Assembly (NCBI GenBank): GCA_017626015.1
Contig: JAGAJO010000006.1
Location: 1-64,000 of the forward strand
Direction: 5' to 3'
Origin: Ruminococcus sp.
GTDB lineage: Bacteria > Bacillota > Clostridia > Oscillospirales > Ruminococcaceae
Length of the DNA: 64,000 bases
Within the stretch, counting starts at the first letter, position 1. The number at the start of each line of letters is the position of its first letter. Below the pieces are notes generated by a model, which was not told the origin of the DNA, did no database searches, and saw only the letters and a list, made by a program, of their open reading frames with translations. This document shows, in pieces, positions 1-9,021 of this stretch. The position numbers and the translations under genes are program-made.

Positions 1-43
1 ATTTTACTGTCTTAATTATACCGCAAAAAGCCTGCAAATGCAA

Positions 44-69
44 GAAAAAACGCCCTTTTTTAAGGGCGC
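44..69 (-). terminator. Intrinsic terminator after tnpB
   Basis: On the minus strand, CGCCCTT and AAGGGCG form a short GC hairpin followed by six T residues. It lies about 40 nt downstream of the tnpB stop codon. It would end the tnpA-tnpB transcript before any tnpC, which normally follows in IS66 elements. Confidence 0.7.
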
Positions 70-106
70 GGGGCAGAGAAATATTATCAAAAATTTTGTG
101 CAGTAT

Positions 107-463
107 TTATGTTGAAAATTCGTGGCTTTTCAGCTGTTCATACCGTTTGATCTCCTCAATTCTCAATCCGTGGAGCAGCCAGCAAAGCTCCTCCTTTGCA
201 ATGGAATACTTATCGCAGTCAAGACTTTTCGGAAATCTGAATCTGCCTTTTTCTATTCTTTTGTACAGCAGACAGAATCCGTCGCCGTTCCAATAGAGTA
301 TTTTCACCTTATCGCAATGCCGGTTATGAAAGACGAACATTGCGTCCGAAAAGGGATCCAGCTTAAACTTCTGCTCAACTATACTGCTCAGCCCATCGAT
401 AGATTTTCGCATATCAACATTGGCTGATGAAATGTAGATCTTAGAGGGTTCGAGCGTCAGCAT
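107..463 (-). CDS. tnpB: IS66 family accessory protein TnpB
   Basis: This 118-aa protein matches the IS66 Orf2 (TnpB) family in size and in its core: an N-terminal stretch with VDMRKSIDGL, then FVFHNRHCDKVKILYWNGDGFCLLYKR and a basic RFRFP segment. TnpB is an accessory protein needed for IS66 transposition; its molecular role is not well defined. The start at 463 has a good GGAGG site 8 nt upstream and overlaps the end of the upstream tnpA-like gene by 23 nt, the usual IS66 arrangement of coupled reading frames. No tnpC (the DDE transposase) follows: a terminator lies immediately downstream and the window ends 106 nt later. The pair is therefore probably an immobile remnant, or depends on a TnpC elsewhere. 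Confidence 0.88.
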   Translation of the reverse strand: MLTLEPSKIYISSANVDMRKSIDGLSSIVEQKFKLDPFSDAMFVFHNRHCDKVKILYWNGDGFCLLYKRIEKGRFRFPKSLDCDKYSIAKEELCWLLHGLRIEEIKRYEQLKSHEFST

Positions 464-650
464 GATCGCCGCCTCCGCTCACGAGCTCTGCAAACCGGAT
501 TTTGGTCCCCTCGGATAGTTCTTCTGTTCGCTCCAGCCAATATCTGAGCGTGCTTCGCTTTATTCCCTGTTCAGCGCTCCATACTCGCTGGCTTTTTCCG
601 CTTTCACGGAATTCTTTTACTCTTTCCGCCCATTTTTCTGATTCGCTCAT
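441..650 (-). CDS. tnpA: IS66 family TnpA-like helix-turn-helix protein
   Basis: This 69-aa basic protein carries a helix-turn-helix of the IS66 TnpA type (WAERVKEFRESGKSQRVWSAEQGIKRSTLRYWL occupies most of the chain; given here by its key residues W-R-E-SG-S-C/A-xx-I-S-TLRYWL). It lacks the longer C-terminus of full TnpA proteins. It overlaps tnpB by 23 nt on the same strand, so translational coupling is likely. The start at 650 has a weak AAGGCGG site. TnpA-type proteins are thought to bind DNA at IS ends. Together with tnpB and without tnpC this looks like a partial IS66 element; terminal inverted repeats could not be identified by eye. Confidence 0.75.
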   Translation of the reverse strand: MSESEKWAERVKEFRESGKSQRVWSAEQGIKRSTLRYWLERTEELSEGTKIRFAELVSGGGDHADARTL

Positions 651-946
651 TTTTCTACCGCCTTTCGTGGTTTTGGGGATGAGTATATTTTAGCATATGG
701 ACGGAGTGTTTTCTAGGTGGGGCGGGTTGGACGGATACTCCTTGTTTAACTATTAAATTTCATGACAACGATTATACTGTTTAATATTTTTATAAACTTT
801 TGTTTATTAACATAATTTACACGTGATAAATAAGTAAATTTCAGATTAATATTACGAAAACGTTTAATGCACCGCAGCACAAAGAACGTCTTAAGACCCT
901 GTGCTGCGATGCCCTGATCGCTTCCTTGATACTGAGGACAGCATGA
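651..946. other. Intergenic region with one 9-bp inverted repeat
   Basis: About 300 nt without a convincing gene. Positions 720-850 are AT-rich. CGCAGCACA (873-881) and TGTGCTGCG (900-908) are perfectly complementary and enclose GTCTTAAGAC, itself a palindrome. The hairpin follows the stop of the DUF2461 gene on the minus strand but has no T-run, so it is not a standard terminator. No clear IS66 end was seen. Confidence 0.4.
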
Positions 947-1627
947 TTACCGTGTTCCTGAGGCGGCAGCTTCCTCCTCGGCTTTGATGTAAAGTCGGTA
1001 AACGTCCGCAACGCTTTTAAAATCATCGGAAATATACTGCGCAAGCTCTTCCGAGAACAGCAGCTCCGGATCCTCGCCGTCATAGCAAAGGCAGACGCTT
1101 TTTCTGTTGAGCCATTCTTTCAGTTTGTCGGAGCGGTCGGGAAAACGATCACGCTTGTACATTTCTCCTGTAAGGGAAAATCTGTCCTGTCGGCTGTACG
1201 CCCTGAGAGCAGCCTTTGCTGTTTTGTCTCCCCCGGAGATCAGCTTTCTCATGCTCTCCATGACGTTTCGTGGAGTACGGTAGTATCCGCAGCCCCAGCC
1301 GAAGCCGTCGGGACTGATATAGAAATAAAATTCCGGCTTGCTTACAAAAGGCTCTTTTTTGCGGCATATTGAACACCATAGACTTTGTCTGAATATCGGC
1401 CCGCCCTTGGCGAAGCGTGCGTCACGGTAGATCCTAGAGACCTTTCCGGGATCGCAGATTATCTCCCTGTCAATGCTTTTCAGCGTTGGCGCAAGAAAAG
1501 ATATAAGCTCGGCAAAAGGCTTTAGCAGCTCGTTTTCATAGGTCTCTCTGTTTGCCTTGAACCATTCCTTGTCGTTGCGTGTATAGTTTTCAAATAAAAA
1601 GGCAGGAGCCTTCTCTGTAAATGACAT
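947..1627 (-). CDS. DUF2461 family protein
   Basis: A 226-aa protein of the DUF2461 (TIGR02453) family, function unknown. Family hallmarks seen are the N-terminal FLFENYTRNDKEWFKANR block, the SRIYRDARFAKGGP block (in the family: R-I-x-RD-x-RF-s-kdK-xPYk) and F-Y-F-Y-I-S-P-D-G-F-G-W-G-C-G-YY. I chose the ATG at 1627 rather than an upstream in-frame start at 1642 because GGGAGG lies 6 nt before 1627. It has its own minus-strand promoter (1657-1686). The neighbours are unrelated, so context adds nothing to function. Confidence 0.85.
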   Translation of the reverse strand: MSFTEKAPAFLFENYTRNDKEWFKANRETYENELLKPFAELISFLAPTLKSIDREIICDPGKVSRIYRDARFAKGGPIFRQSLWCSICRKKEPFVSKPEFYFYISPDGFGWGCGYYRTPRNVMESMRKLISGGDKTAKAALRAYSRQDRFSLTGEMYKRDRFPDRSDKLKEWLNRKSVCLCYDGEDPELLFSEELAQYISDDFKSVADVYRLYIKAEEEAAASGTR

Positions 1628-1656
1628 ATCGATACCTCCCAAGATCTTCTATAGAT

Positions 1657-1686
1657 ATTATAACTCCTTGATACCCCGGCCGTCAA
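1657..1686 (-). promoter_or_regulatory. Sigma70-type promoter for the DUF2461 gene
   Basis: Read on the minus strand: TTGACG (1686-1681), 18-nt spacer, TATAAT (1662-1657). The -10 lies about 30 nt upstream of the chosen start at 1627. Confidence 0.7.
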
Positions 1687-1715
1687 TGAATTTTATAAAA
1701 AGTTTTTCCCCGCTA

Positions 1716-1744
1716 TTGATTTTCGGCGGCAAATATAGTATTAT
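1716..1744 (+). promoter_or_regulatory. Probable promoter for the EFR1 ferredoxin operon
   Basis: TTGATT (1716-1721), 17-nt spacer, TATTAT (1739-1744), in an AT-rich stretch 116 nt upstream of the ferredoxin start. Two mismatches to consensus. Confidence 0.5.
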
Positions 1745-1859
1745 ATAATATAGGCAGTGCAGCGGATATGCGGTATTGCCGTAAGCTTTATTTGCGCCCG
1801 GGCAAGCTATTGGCGCAGCGTGTTATACAAGTATGTTTTCCTTTGCGGAGGCTTTTATT

Positions 1860-2633
1860 ATGATCTTATATTTCAGCGGAACGGGAAATACCCGTTATGC
1901 GGCTCGGGGACTGGCAAAGCTGCTGGGCGACGAGGCGGTTTCCATGAACAGTCTTATAAGGACAAGAACGCATAAAAGATTCTATTCAGACAGACCCTAC
2001 GTTATCTGTGCGCCTATATACGCATGGCGTTTTCCAAGGATAGTGGAAAGCTTTATAAGAAGATCCGATTTCTGGGGCAGCGACAGGTTTTATTTTGTTG
2101 CTACCTGCGATTCTCAGACCGGCGGCGCCGCATACTTCCTGAAAAAAATATGCGAGGAAAAATCGGTGAGATTCTGCGGATTTTCCTCTGTTGCAATGCC
2201 GGAAAATTATATCGTCATGTACGATGCTCCCTCCAGGGAGGAGCAGGACGAGATACTTTCCGGGGCGGATGAGGAAATAAAGTCCGTTGCTCAGAGGATC
2301 ATAGAGGGAGAGTCTATTTCCGACAGCAGGAAAATGCCCTTCGCTGGAATCGCATCAAGGGTAATAAACCCGGTTTTTTACAGCTTCTTTGTGGGGGACA
2401 GGAAATTTTATGCGGACAGCAGCTGCGTTTCCTGCGGGAAATGCACTGAGGTATGCCCTTTTAATAACATTTCCCTGAAAAACGGCAGACCGGTGTGGAA
2501 CTCCCGCTGTACTCACTGTATGGCTTGCATATGCGTCTGCCCCGTTACGGCGATAGAGTACGGCGGAAAAACGGAGGGCAAGGAAAGATACATCAATTTA
2601 AGAGAATTTTCAGGCGGAGGAAATAATGGATAA
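1860..2633 (+). CDS. EFR1-type flavodoxin / 4Fe-4S ferredoxin protein
   Basis: A 257-aa fusion of a flavodoxin-like domain and a two-cluster ferredoxin domain, the EFR1 family of anaerobes. The N-terminus MILYFSGTGNTRYAA carries the FMN phosphate-binding loop (SGTGNT). The C-terminal quarter has two [4Fe-4S] motifs, CVSCGKCTEVCP and CTHCMACICVCP. It is presumably a cytoplasmic electron carrier; partner enzymes are unknown. The start at 1860 is set by GGAGG at 1847-1851 with 8-nt spacing; an upstream in-frame ATG at 1833 has no ribosome-binding site. The stop overlaps the next gene by 8 nt, so the two are co-translated. Confidence 0.88.
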   Translation: MILYFSGTGNTRYAARGLAKLLGDEAVSMNSLIRTRTHKRFYSDRPYVICAPIYAWRFPRIVESFIRRSDFWGSDRFYFVATCDSQTGGAAYFLKKICEEKSVRFCGFSSVAMPENYIVMYDAPSREEQDEILSGADEEIKSVAQRIIEGESISDSRKMPFAGIASRVINPVFYSFFVGDRKFYADSSCVSCGKCTEVCPFNNISLKNGRPVWNSRCTHCMACICVCPVTAIEYGGKTEGKERYINLREFSGGGNNG

Positions 2634-3402
2634 CGAAAACGGCGGAAGCAATGTAAACTATATATACGGCGATATGCTGACAGAAAGGGCTAAAGCCTTT
2701 ACGGGACTTGAAAGCGGGAGCATATGGTTCGTGTGCTTTCTCCCCCTGCTGGGACTTTTTCTTGAGAATTTCGCAGTGTCCAAATGGGCGGGAGCTTTCC
2801 TGTGGGTGTCGGTGATAATACTTATGCCGGTTTGCTGCGCAGCCGATCTGAGACGTATCAAGAAGCTGGAGACGGACGGCAGAAGCATAAAAAAGCTGGA
2901 AAAAAGCGTTCTGCTTGCACCCTTGTACGTCTACCGCAGGGAAAAATACTGTATGCGTGAGACCTATAAGGCTATAATGCTGGTGGTTTTTTCTATGGCG
3001 GCAGTGATAATGAACGGCTTTACCCAGGGGCTTTCCGTTCACGAGGGAAGCGTACCTGTGCTGCTCCGGAATACCTATGTTCAGAATCTGGATAACTTCA
3101 GCGGAAGCTCGCAAAACGTCATAGGAGAACAGCTGGAGGAGTATCTCGGGGAGGACGCAGAGTGGGATTGTAAAAAATCGGGCGACGTTTATACCGCAGT
3201 ATGCTCCGGAGTCCATAACGGCAAGGAGACGGAGATCTCGTTCAGTGTGGAACACGACGGCTTCACATATATTGGCTGTAAGGTGGAAAGCATAAGTATA
3301 GACGGCGAAAAGCTGAAGGACAATGAATACAGCGATGCTCTTACGGAAATATTTATTCCGGAAGCGGCGGAGGAGAGCAGTTCTGAGGACGAATCCGAGT
3401 GA
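2626..3402 (+). CDS. Hypothetical membrane protein coupled to EFR1 ferredoxin
   Basis: A 258-aa protein of unrecognised family. Residues about 30-75 form two membrane spans (GSIWFVCFLPLLGLFLENFA and WAGAFLWVSVIILMPVCCAA), followed by a basic cytosolic loop and a third span near residue 115-130 (AIMLVVFSMAAVIMNGF). The last ~120 residues are a soluble, acidic domain ending in EAAEESSSEDESE. The start lies inside the preceding ferredoxin gene (8-nt overlap) with GGAGG in the ferredoxin coding sequence, so production is coupled. A function with the ferredoxin is plausible but unproven. An intrinsic terminator follows. Confidence 0.7.
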   Translation: MDNENGGSNVNYIYGDMLTERAKAFTGLESGSIWFVCFLPLLGLFLENFAVSKWAGAFLWVSVIILMPVCCAADLRRIKKLETDGRSIKKLEKSVLLAPLYVYRREKYCMRETYKAIMLVVFSMAAVIMNGFTQGLSVHEGSVPVLLRNTYVQNLDNFSGSSQNVIGEQLEEYLGEDAEWDCKKSGDVYTAVCSGVHNGKETEISFSVEHDGFTYIGCKVESISIDGEKLKDNEYSDALTEIFIPEAAEESSSEDESE

Positions 3403-3431
3403 TCTGGCACGGAAAGACGGAAAAATAGCAG

Positions 3432-3468
3432 CGGGCGGATACTATCCGCCCGTGAATTTTATTTTTTG
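3432..3468 (+). terminator. Intrinsic terminator
   Basis: CGGGCGGAT and ATCCGCCCG form a 9-bp stem with a 3-nt loop, followed after a few bases by a T-rich tract (TTTTATTTTTT). It separates the ferredoxin operon from the ilv promoter. Confidence 0.8.
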
Positions 3469-3471
3469 GTG

Positions 3472-3500
3472 TTGACTAAAAAAATTTTATGTGATATAAT
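3472..3500 (+). promoter_or_regulatory. Sigma70 promoter of ilvBNC
   Basis: TTGACT, 17-nt spacer, TATAAT: one mismatch to consensus. The leader to the ilvB start is only about 50 nt and has no T-box or attenuator-like structure. Confidence 0.85.
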
Positions 3501-3559
3501 AAATAAAGTGTATCATCAGAAGCATATCGAAAAATTTTGTGTACAGGAGGCGGCTTGGT

Positions 3560-5197
3560 ATGAAGATGACGGTAAGTCAGGCTATTGTTGAGTGTTTGAA
3601 AGCGGAGAATATTAAGGTCGTCTACGGTTATCCCGGTGCGGCTATCTGCCCGTTTTACGACGCTTTGCTGGACGCCGGCAGCGAGATAAAAAATCTGCTG
3701 GTAAGACAGGAGGCTAACGGCGGTCATGCTGCCAACGGCTTTGCGAGGATCTCAGGAAAGCCTGCGGTCTGCATAGCGACTTCCGGCCCAGGCGCAACGA
3801 ACCTTATTACGGCGATCGCTACCGCCTATGCCGATTCGGTGCCTGTGATCTGCATTACGGGACAGGTGAACACCGATCAGATAGGCTCGGACGTTTTTCA
3901 GGAGGCCGATATCACGGGAGCGGCGGAGCCGTTTGTGAAGCACAGCTATCTGCTGAAGGACCCCGGTGATACCGCAAGGGTATTTAAAGAAGCGTTTTAT
4001 ATTGCTGGAAGCGGCAGACCGGGACCTGTGCTTATAGATATCCCCATGGACGTACAGAAGGAAGTTATAGATTTTACATATCCGGAAAAATGCGAGATCA
4101 GAAGCTATAAGCCCACGGCTAAGGGAAACAATCTTCAGGTGAAAAGAGTGGCGGAGGCGCTTATGTCCGCCGAAAAGCCGCTTATCTGCGTGGGAGGAGG
4201 AATTTTTGCGGCTCACGCCGAAAAGGAGATCGTGGAGCTTTGCGGGAAGCTAAGTATTCCGGCAATTACAACAATGATGGGTATTTCAGTATTTTCGGAC
4301 GACGATCCGCTGTTCTACGGAATGATCGGTACACACGGAACAAAGCTTGCGAACTATGCGGTGAATGCCTGTGATATGCTGTTCCTTGTCGGCGCAAGGG
4401 TGGGAGACAGAGCGGTCAAGACCCCCCTTACTCTTGCACAGACCACCAAGATCCTGCATATCGATATAGATCCTGCCGAGATCGGAAAGAATATCCGTGC
4501 GGATTATCCGCTTGTAGGTGACGCAAAGCTGGTTTTGCAGCAGATCCTGGATTATGTAGGAAAGCAGGAAAGCTCCGGCGCAGACCGCAGCGGATGGCTG
4601 GCGCAGCTTAACGGAAAACGGACGGCTGCGGAGTACGAAAAGCCTGTCGAGGGTACAGTCAATCCCAAGGAGTTCATAGCAAGGCTTTCCGAAAGAATGC
4701 CGGATAACGTAAATATCGTTGCCGACGTAGGTCAGAACCAGATATGGACGTCAAGGTATTCGTTCAGACGGGGAGGACGTTTCCTTACCTCAGGAGGTAT
4801 GGGGACTATGGGATATTCCGTTCCTGCGGCGATCGGTGCGAAAATGGCGGACGAAAGCCGCCCTACGGTGGCGCTTTGCGGAGACGGCGGTTTTCAGATG
4901 AATTTTATGGAGCTTGCCACGGCTGTTCAGTACGGCGTGGATATCAAGGTCGTTGTATTTACAAATATGCGCTTGGGCATGGTAAGAGAGCTTCAGACAA
5001 ACGGCTACGGCAACAGGCAGACAGCTGTCTTTCTTGACGGCTCTCCGGATTTCATCAAGCTGGCGGAGGCATATTCGATCCCTGCAATGAGGGTCAGTGA
5101 CAGCGAGTCTATGGAAAAGGCAGTGGATATGCTGGCGGAGCATAAGGGTATCTGTCTTGTCGAGGTAGTGGTCGATAAGGATTTCCCCACCCTTTAA
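3560..5197 (+). CDS. ilvB: Acetolactate synthase large (catalytic) subunit
   Basis: A 545-aa ThDP-dependent enzyme that condenses two pyruvates to acetolactate (or pyruvate plus 2-oxobutyrate) in branched-chain amino acid synthesis. It shows the N-terminal PYR domain with the catalytic Glu in RQEANGGHAANGFAR, the central domain, and the C-terminal PP domain with the ThDP/Mg motif CGDGGFQMNFMELAT...VVFTN. The start at 3560 is chosen from AGGAGG at 3545-3550; an upstream in-frame ATG at 3539 precedes that site. ilvN and ilvC follow on the same strand, giving the first two steps of Ile/Val synthesis. ilvD and ilvE are not in the window. Confidence 0.96.
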   Translation: MKMTVSQAIVECLKAENIKVVYGYPGAAICPFYDALLDAGSEIKNLLVRQEANGGHAANGFARISGKPAVCIATSGPGATNLITAIATAYADSVPVICITGQVNTDQIGSDVFQEADITGAAEPFVKHSYLLKDPGDTARVFKEAFYIAGSGRPGPVLIDIPMDVQKEVIDFTYPEKCEIRSYKPTAKGNNLQVKRVAEALMSAEKPLICVGGGIFAAHAEKEIVELCGKLSIPAITTMMGISVFSDDDPLFYGMIGTHGTKLANYAVNACDMLFLVGARVGDRAVKTPLTLAQTTKILHIDIDPAEIGKNIRADYPLVGDAKLVLQQILDYVGKQESSGADRSGWLAQLNGKRTAAEYEKPVEGTVNPKEFIARLSERMPDNVNIVADVGQNQIWTSRYSFRRGGRFLTSGGMGTMGYSVPAAIGAKMADESRPTVALCGDGGFQMNFMELATAVQYGVDIKVVVFTNMRLGMVRELQTNGYGNRQTAVFLDGSPDFIKLAEAYSIPAMRVSDSESMEKAVDMLAEHKGICLVEVVVDKDFPTL

Positions 5198-5283
5198 TAT
5201 GATTTATTAAATAAATTAAAGCATTGTTAATATTGCGGTGATATAATGAAAATACTTGGGAATATCCCATTGGAGGTCAGTTT

Positions 5284-5781
5284 ATGAAACATACAATTTC
5301 TGTTCTGGTGGAGAATCACAGCGGCGTACTCTCCAGAATTTCGGGGCTTTTTTCAAGAAGAGGCTTTAATATCGAGAGCCTTGCCGTAGGTCCTACCCAC
5401 GATCCGGCGATCTCAAGGATCACTATTATCGCCGACGGCGACGATCATACCGTGGAGCAGATCGAAAAGCAGCTCAATAAGCTTATCGAGGTCATAAAGG
5501 TAAAGACCTTTGCAAAGGGTGACTGCCTTGCCAGAGAGCTTCTGCTCGTAAAGGTATCGGCTGGGGCGGACAAGCGTCAGGATATAATGACTATATGCGA
5601 GATCTCAAACGCAAAGGTCATAGATCTGACACTCAATACCATGACGCTGGAGGTCTGCGACAAGTACGATCACCTCAAGCGGTTTGAGGAGCTTATACAG
5701 CCCTACGGCATAATTGAAATGGTAAGAACGGGTACTATAGCTATCGAAAAGGGCGCTGAGGTCTTCAGCGCAGGAAAATAA
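5284..5781 (+). CDS. ilvN: Acetolactate synthase small (regulatory) subunit
   Basis: A 165-aa regulatory subunit with an N-terminal ACT domain (HTISVLVENHSGVLSRISGLFSRRGFNI at the start) and the conserved second domain containing RELLLVKV and an I-V-D-like core. It activates IlvB and confers valine feedback inhibition in the family. GGAGG precedes the ATG. It lies 86 nt after ilvB; that gap holds a GGGAATATCCC hairpin and a lone TATAAT-like box without a good -35. ilvC follows 87 nt later. Confidence 0.95.
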   Translation: MKHTISVLVENHSGVLSRISGLFSRRGFNIESLAVGPTHDPAISRITIIADGDDHTVEQIEKQLNKLIEVIKVKTFAKGDCLARELLLVKVSAGADKRQDIMTICEISNAKVIDLTLNTMTLEVCDKYDHLKRFEELIQPYGIIEMVRTGTIAIEKGAEVFSAGK

Positions 5782-5802
5782 CCGTGTAAGTATATAGCCT
5801 GA

Positions 5803-6894
<1,092 letters not shown>

Positions 6895-6913
6895 TCCTCC
6901 GAAAAAAGAAATC

Positions 6914-6944
6914 AAGCGGTCTGCAATTTGCGGACCGCTTTTTA
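6914..6944 (+). terminator. Intrinsic terminator of ilvBNC
   Basis: AGCGGTC...GACCGCT stem (inner TGCAAATTTGC-like extension) followed by TTTTTAT. It also lies just past the stop of the converging GH127 gene. Confidence 0.85.
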
Positions 6945-6970
6945 TATTGGAGTTTCAGAAAAATCTGCGG

Positions 6971-8890
6971 TCATTCTACCGGAAGCCATACACGCATCTG
7001 GTTTTCACCCCTGTTGCACCATGTATAATATGGAACAGCGATCGCCGAACAAGCTTCTTTTAAGGGGGGAACGCTGCTGTACAAAGGGAAATGTCCGTCC
7101 CGATCCTGCTGTGTTATGCGAAAAGCGTCTGCGGAAAGTCTTACCGCTCCGCCAAGCTCATTTTCCTTGTCTAAAACGGAGACTGTTCCACCGCTTTTCA
7201 GGCTGAGAGAAAGCACATCGCCATTGTTGTCCACACCCTCAAAGCAGTAGACAAGGGGACCTCTGCATATGCAGGCACGTCCTGAAAGACCGGGAACACG
7301 GGAGCTTGCGTATACAAAACGGGGAGCCTTATCAAGACGGATAAGTATTTCATCGCCGTCCGAAACCTTCAGATAAGCATAGCCCCTGTCAAGGACTATC
7401 TCCCTTTGCGTACCGTTTACCGACAGGGAGGTCTTTTTGCTCCAGCCCGGGATCCTTACCGCAAGCCTTCCGCTTCCTCCGATACGGTATCTGATGTCAA
7501 AGCCGTAGGGATATTCGGTCTCGCAGCGCACCGTCAGTCCGTTTGAAAAGCTTACCGTTCCCTGAACAAACATATGGCAGAATGCCACGTCCGGATTTTC
7601 TCCGTAAGCGTATTTGCCCAGCGAAGATATAAGTCTTGCTGCGTTGGGGGGACAGCATGCGCAGGCATACCAGCCGGGACGCTGGGTAAGGGTGTGAAAA
7701 CGGATTGCGGTCACGCCTGAAATACCCGGTACGCACTCCAGAGGATTTACATAGAAAAAGCTTTTGCCGTCAAGAGCTATCCCTGCCAGGACAGTGTTGT
7801 AGAACGCCTGCTCCATTACGTCTGCATATTTGCCGTCAACTGTACTTTCCAGCATTTTTGATGCGAAGAACATAAGACCTATAGAAGCGCAGGTCTCTGC
7901 GTATGCTGTGTCGTTGGGCAGATCGTAATCAACGCTGAACGCTTCTCCGCACGCTGTTGAGCCGATCGCTCCCGTTACATACATCTGCCTGAGAGTTATG
8001 CTTTCCCACAGCCTTTCACAGGCTTCAAGCAGCTCTTTGTCATCAGTTTCGGCGGCAAGATCAGCCATTGCCGTATAAAGATAAACGGCTCTCACAGCGT
8101 GACCTCCCGCAGTGTCAAGCTTTCTTACGGGAACTGCGCTTTGCTGATAGACGCCGTCCCCGGGGTCGTTTCCCCATACCGACCAGTCACGGCGCAGACT
8201 TTCTTTTTTGTAGTAGTCGGGATCGGTGCCACGGACATTTATAAAATGCTCTGCAAGCTCCAGACAGTGCTTGCTTCCCGTGGTTTTATACATTTTCAAA
8301 AGCGCCAGCTCTACCTCGGGGTGACCCGGAAAGCCTTCATGTCCATCGGTAATGAATATTTTATAGATATGCTCGGCGTTTTTCAGCATTACATTAAGCA
8401 GCCTGTCCTTGCCTGTGGCTTCATAGTATGCGCAAGCTGCCTCCATCATGTGACCCGCACAGTAAAGCTCGTGGGCTTCCAGAAGATTAGTCCACCGCTT
8501 TTCACGGTCGCATATGGTAAAACGTGTGTTAAGATAGCCGTCCTGATCCTGAGCGTCGGCTATTTTTTCTATAAGCCTGTCTGCGGTACGTTCCAGCTCC
8601 CCGTCAGGGAAAAGCGCAAGGGAATATGCGCACGCCTCCAGCCACTTTGCAGCGTCGGAGTCCTGAAATACCATACCGTAAAAGCCGTCGCCGCTATCCT
8701 CGCCCTTCAAAGCCTTTGCTGCGTTTATAAAATTTTGTACAACATGGCTTTTTTCAGCGCCCTCCGCTTCGTCGCAAAGCACGCTGTACTGATAGGGTAT
8801 TACCGTTTTCCTGACAAGCTGCTGATAGCTGTGGATAAATCCGCTGTCTGCGGAAAAAGCCTTTTGCGGTATCTGAGTCTGAGTTCTCAT
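6971..8890 (-). CDS. GH127 family glycosidase (putative beta-L-arabinofuranosidase)
   Basis: A 639-aa protein of glycoside hydrolase family 127 (formerly DUF1680), which includes the bifidobacterial beta-L-arabinofuranosidase HypBA1. It has the (alpha/alpha)6-barrel core without a signal peptide, so it acts in the cytoplasm on imported oligosaccharides. The zinc-binding cysteine cluster is visible as GWYACACCPPNAARL, matching the CxCC motif that holds the catalytic Cys in HypBA1, and the ETCASIGLMFFASKML block is characteristic. The start at 8890 has an AGGAAG site. An AraC-type activator is divergent, sharing a promoter region with overlapping -10 boxes. Substrate is inferred from family only. 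Confidence 0.88.
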   Translation of the reverse strand: MRTQTQIPQKAFSADSGFIHSYQQLVRKTVIPYQYSVLCDEAEGAEKSHVVQNFINAAKALKGEDSGDGFYGMVFQDSDAAKWLEACAYSLALFPDGELERTADRLIEKIADAQDQDGYLNTRFTICDREKRWTNLLEAHELYCAGHMMEAACAYYEATGKDRLLNVMLKNAEHIYKIFITDGHEGFPGHPEVELALLKMYKTTGSKHCLELAEHFINVRGTDPDYYKKESLRRDWSVWGNDPGDGVYQQSAVPVRKLDTAGGHAVRAVYLYTAMADLAAETDDKELLEACERLWESITLRQMYVTGAIGSTACGEAFSVDYDLPNDTAYAETCASIGLMFFASKMLESTVDGKYADVMEQAFYNTVLAGIALDGKSFFYVNPLECVPGISGVTAIRFHTLTQRPGWYACACCPPNAARLISSLGKYAYGENPDVAFCHMFVQGTVSFSNGLTVRCETEYPYGFDIRYRIGGSGRLAVRIPGWSKKTSLSVNGTQREIVLDRGYAYLKVSDGDEILIRLDKAPRFVYASSRVPGLSGRACICRGPLVYCFEGVDNNGDVLSLSLKSGGTVSVLDKENELGGAVRLSADAFRITQQDRDGHFPLYSSVPPLKEACSAIAVPYYTWCNRGENQMRVWLPVE

Positions 8891-8938
8891 AACGATTACT
8901 TCCTTTCATGCTCTTCGGAATTAATTTCTGCATTGTAC

Positions 8939-8967
8939 TTGACATATCTGCTTATATGTATTATAAT
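8939..8967 (+). promoter_or_regulatory. Consensus promoter of the AraC-family regulator
   Basis: TTGACA (8939-8944), 17-nt spacer, TATAAT (8962-8967): a perfect consensus. It faces the GH127 promoter head-on. Confidence 0.85.
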
Positions 8968-8988
8968 CTCTGTAAGTAAGTATATCAA
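8960..8988 (-). promoter_or_regulatory. Minus-strand promoter of the GH127 gene
   Basis: Read on the minus strand: TTGATA (8988-8983), 17-nt spacer, TATAAT (8965-8960). Its -10 overlaps the -10 of the plus-strand araC-type promoter by four bases, so the two cannot be occupied at once. Confidence 0.75.
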
Positions 8989-9021
8989 TGGACTTTTATC
9001 GCTTTTATATGGAGAATTATC

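Noticed and set aside
2593..3255. A 220-codon minus-strand reading frame opposite the EFR1 partner gene.
   Set aside because: It has no ribosome-binding site or recognisable domain and is antisense to a gene coupled to the ferredoxin.
3501..3559. T-box or leader-peptide attenuator before ilvB.
   Set aside because: The leader is only about 50 nt, with no specifier hairpin, no T-box sequence and no terminator.
5220..5260. Internal promoter before ilvN (TATAAT at 5242-5247).
   Set aside because: There is no acceptable -35 hexamer at 16-18 nt; the AT-rich spacer between co-directional genes explains the box.
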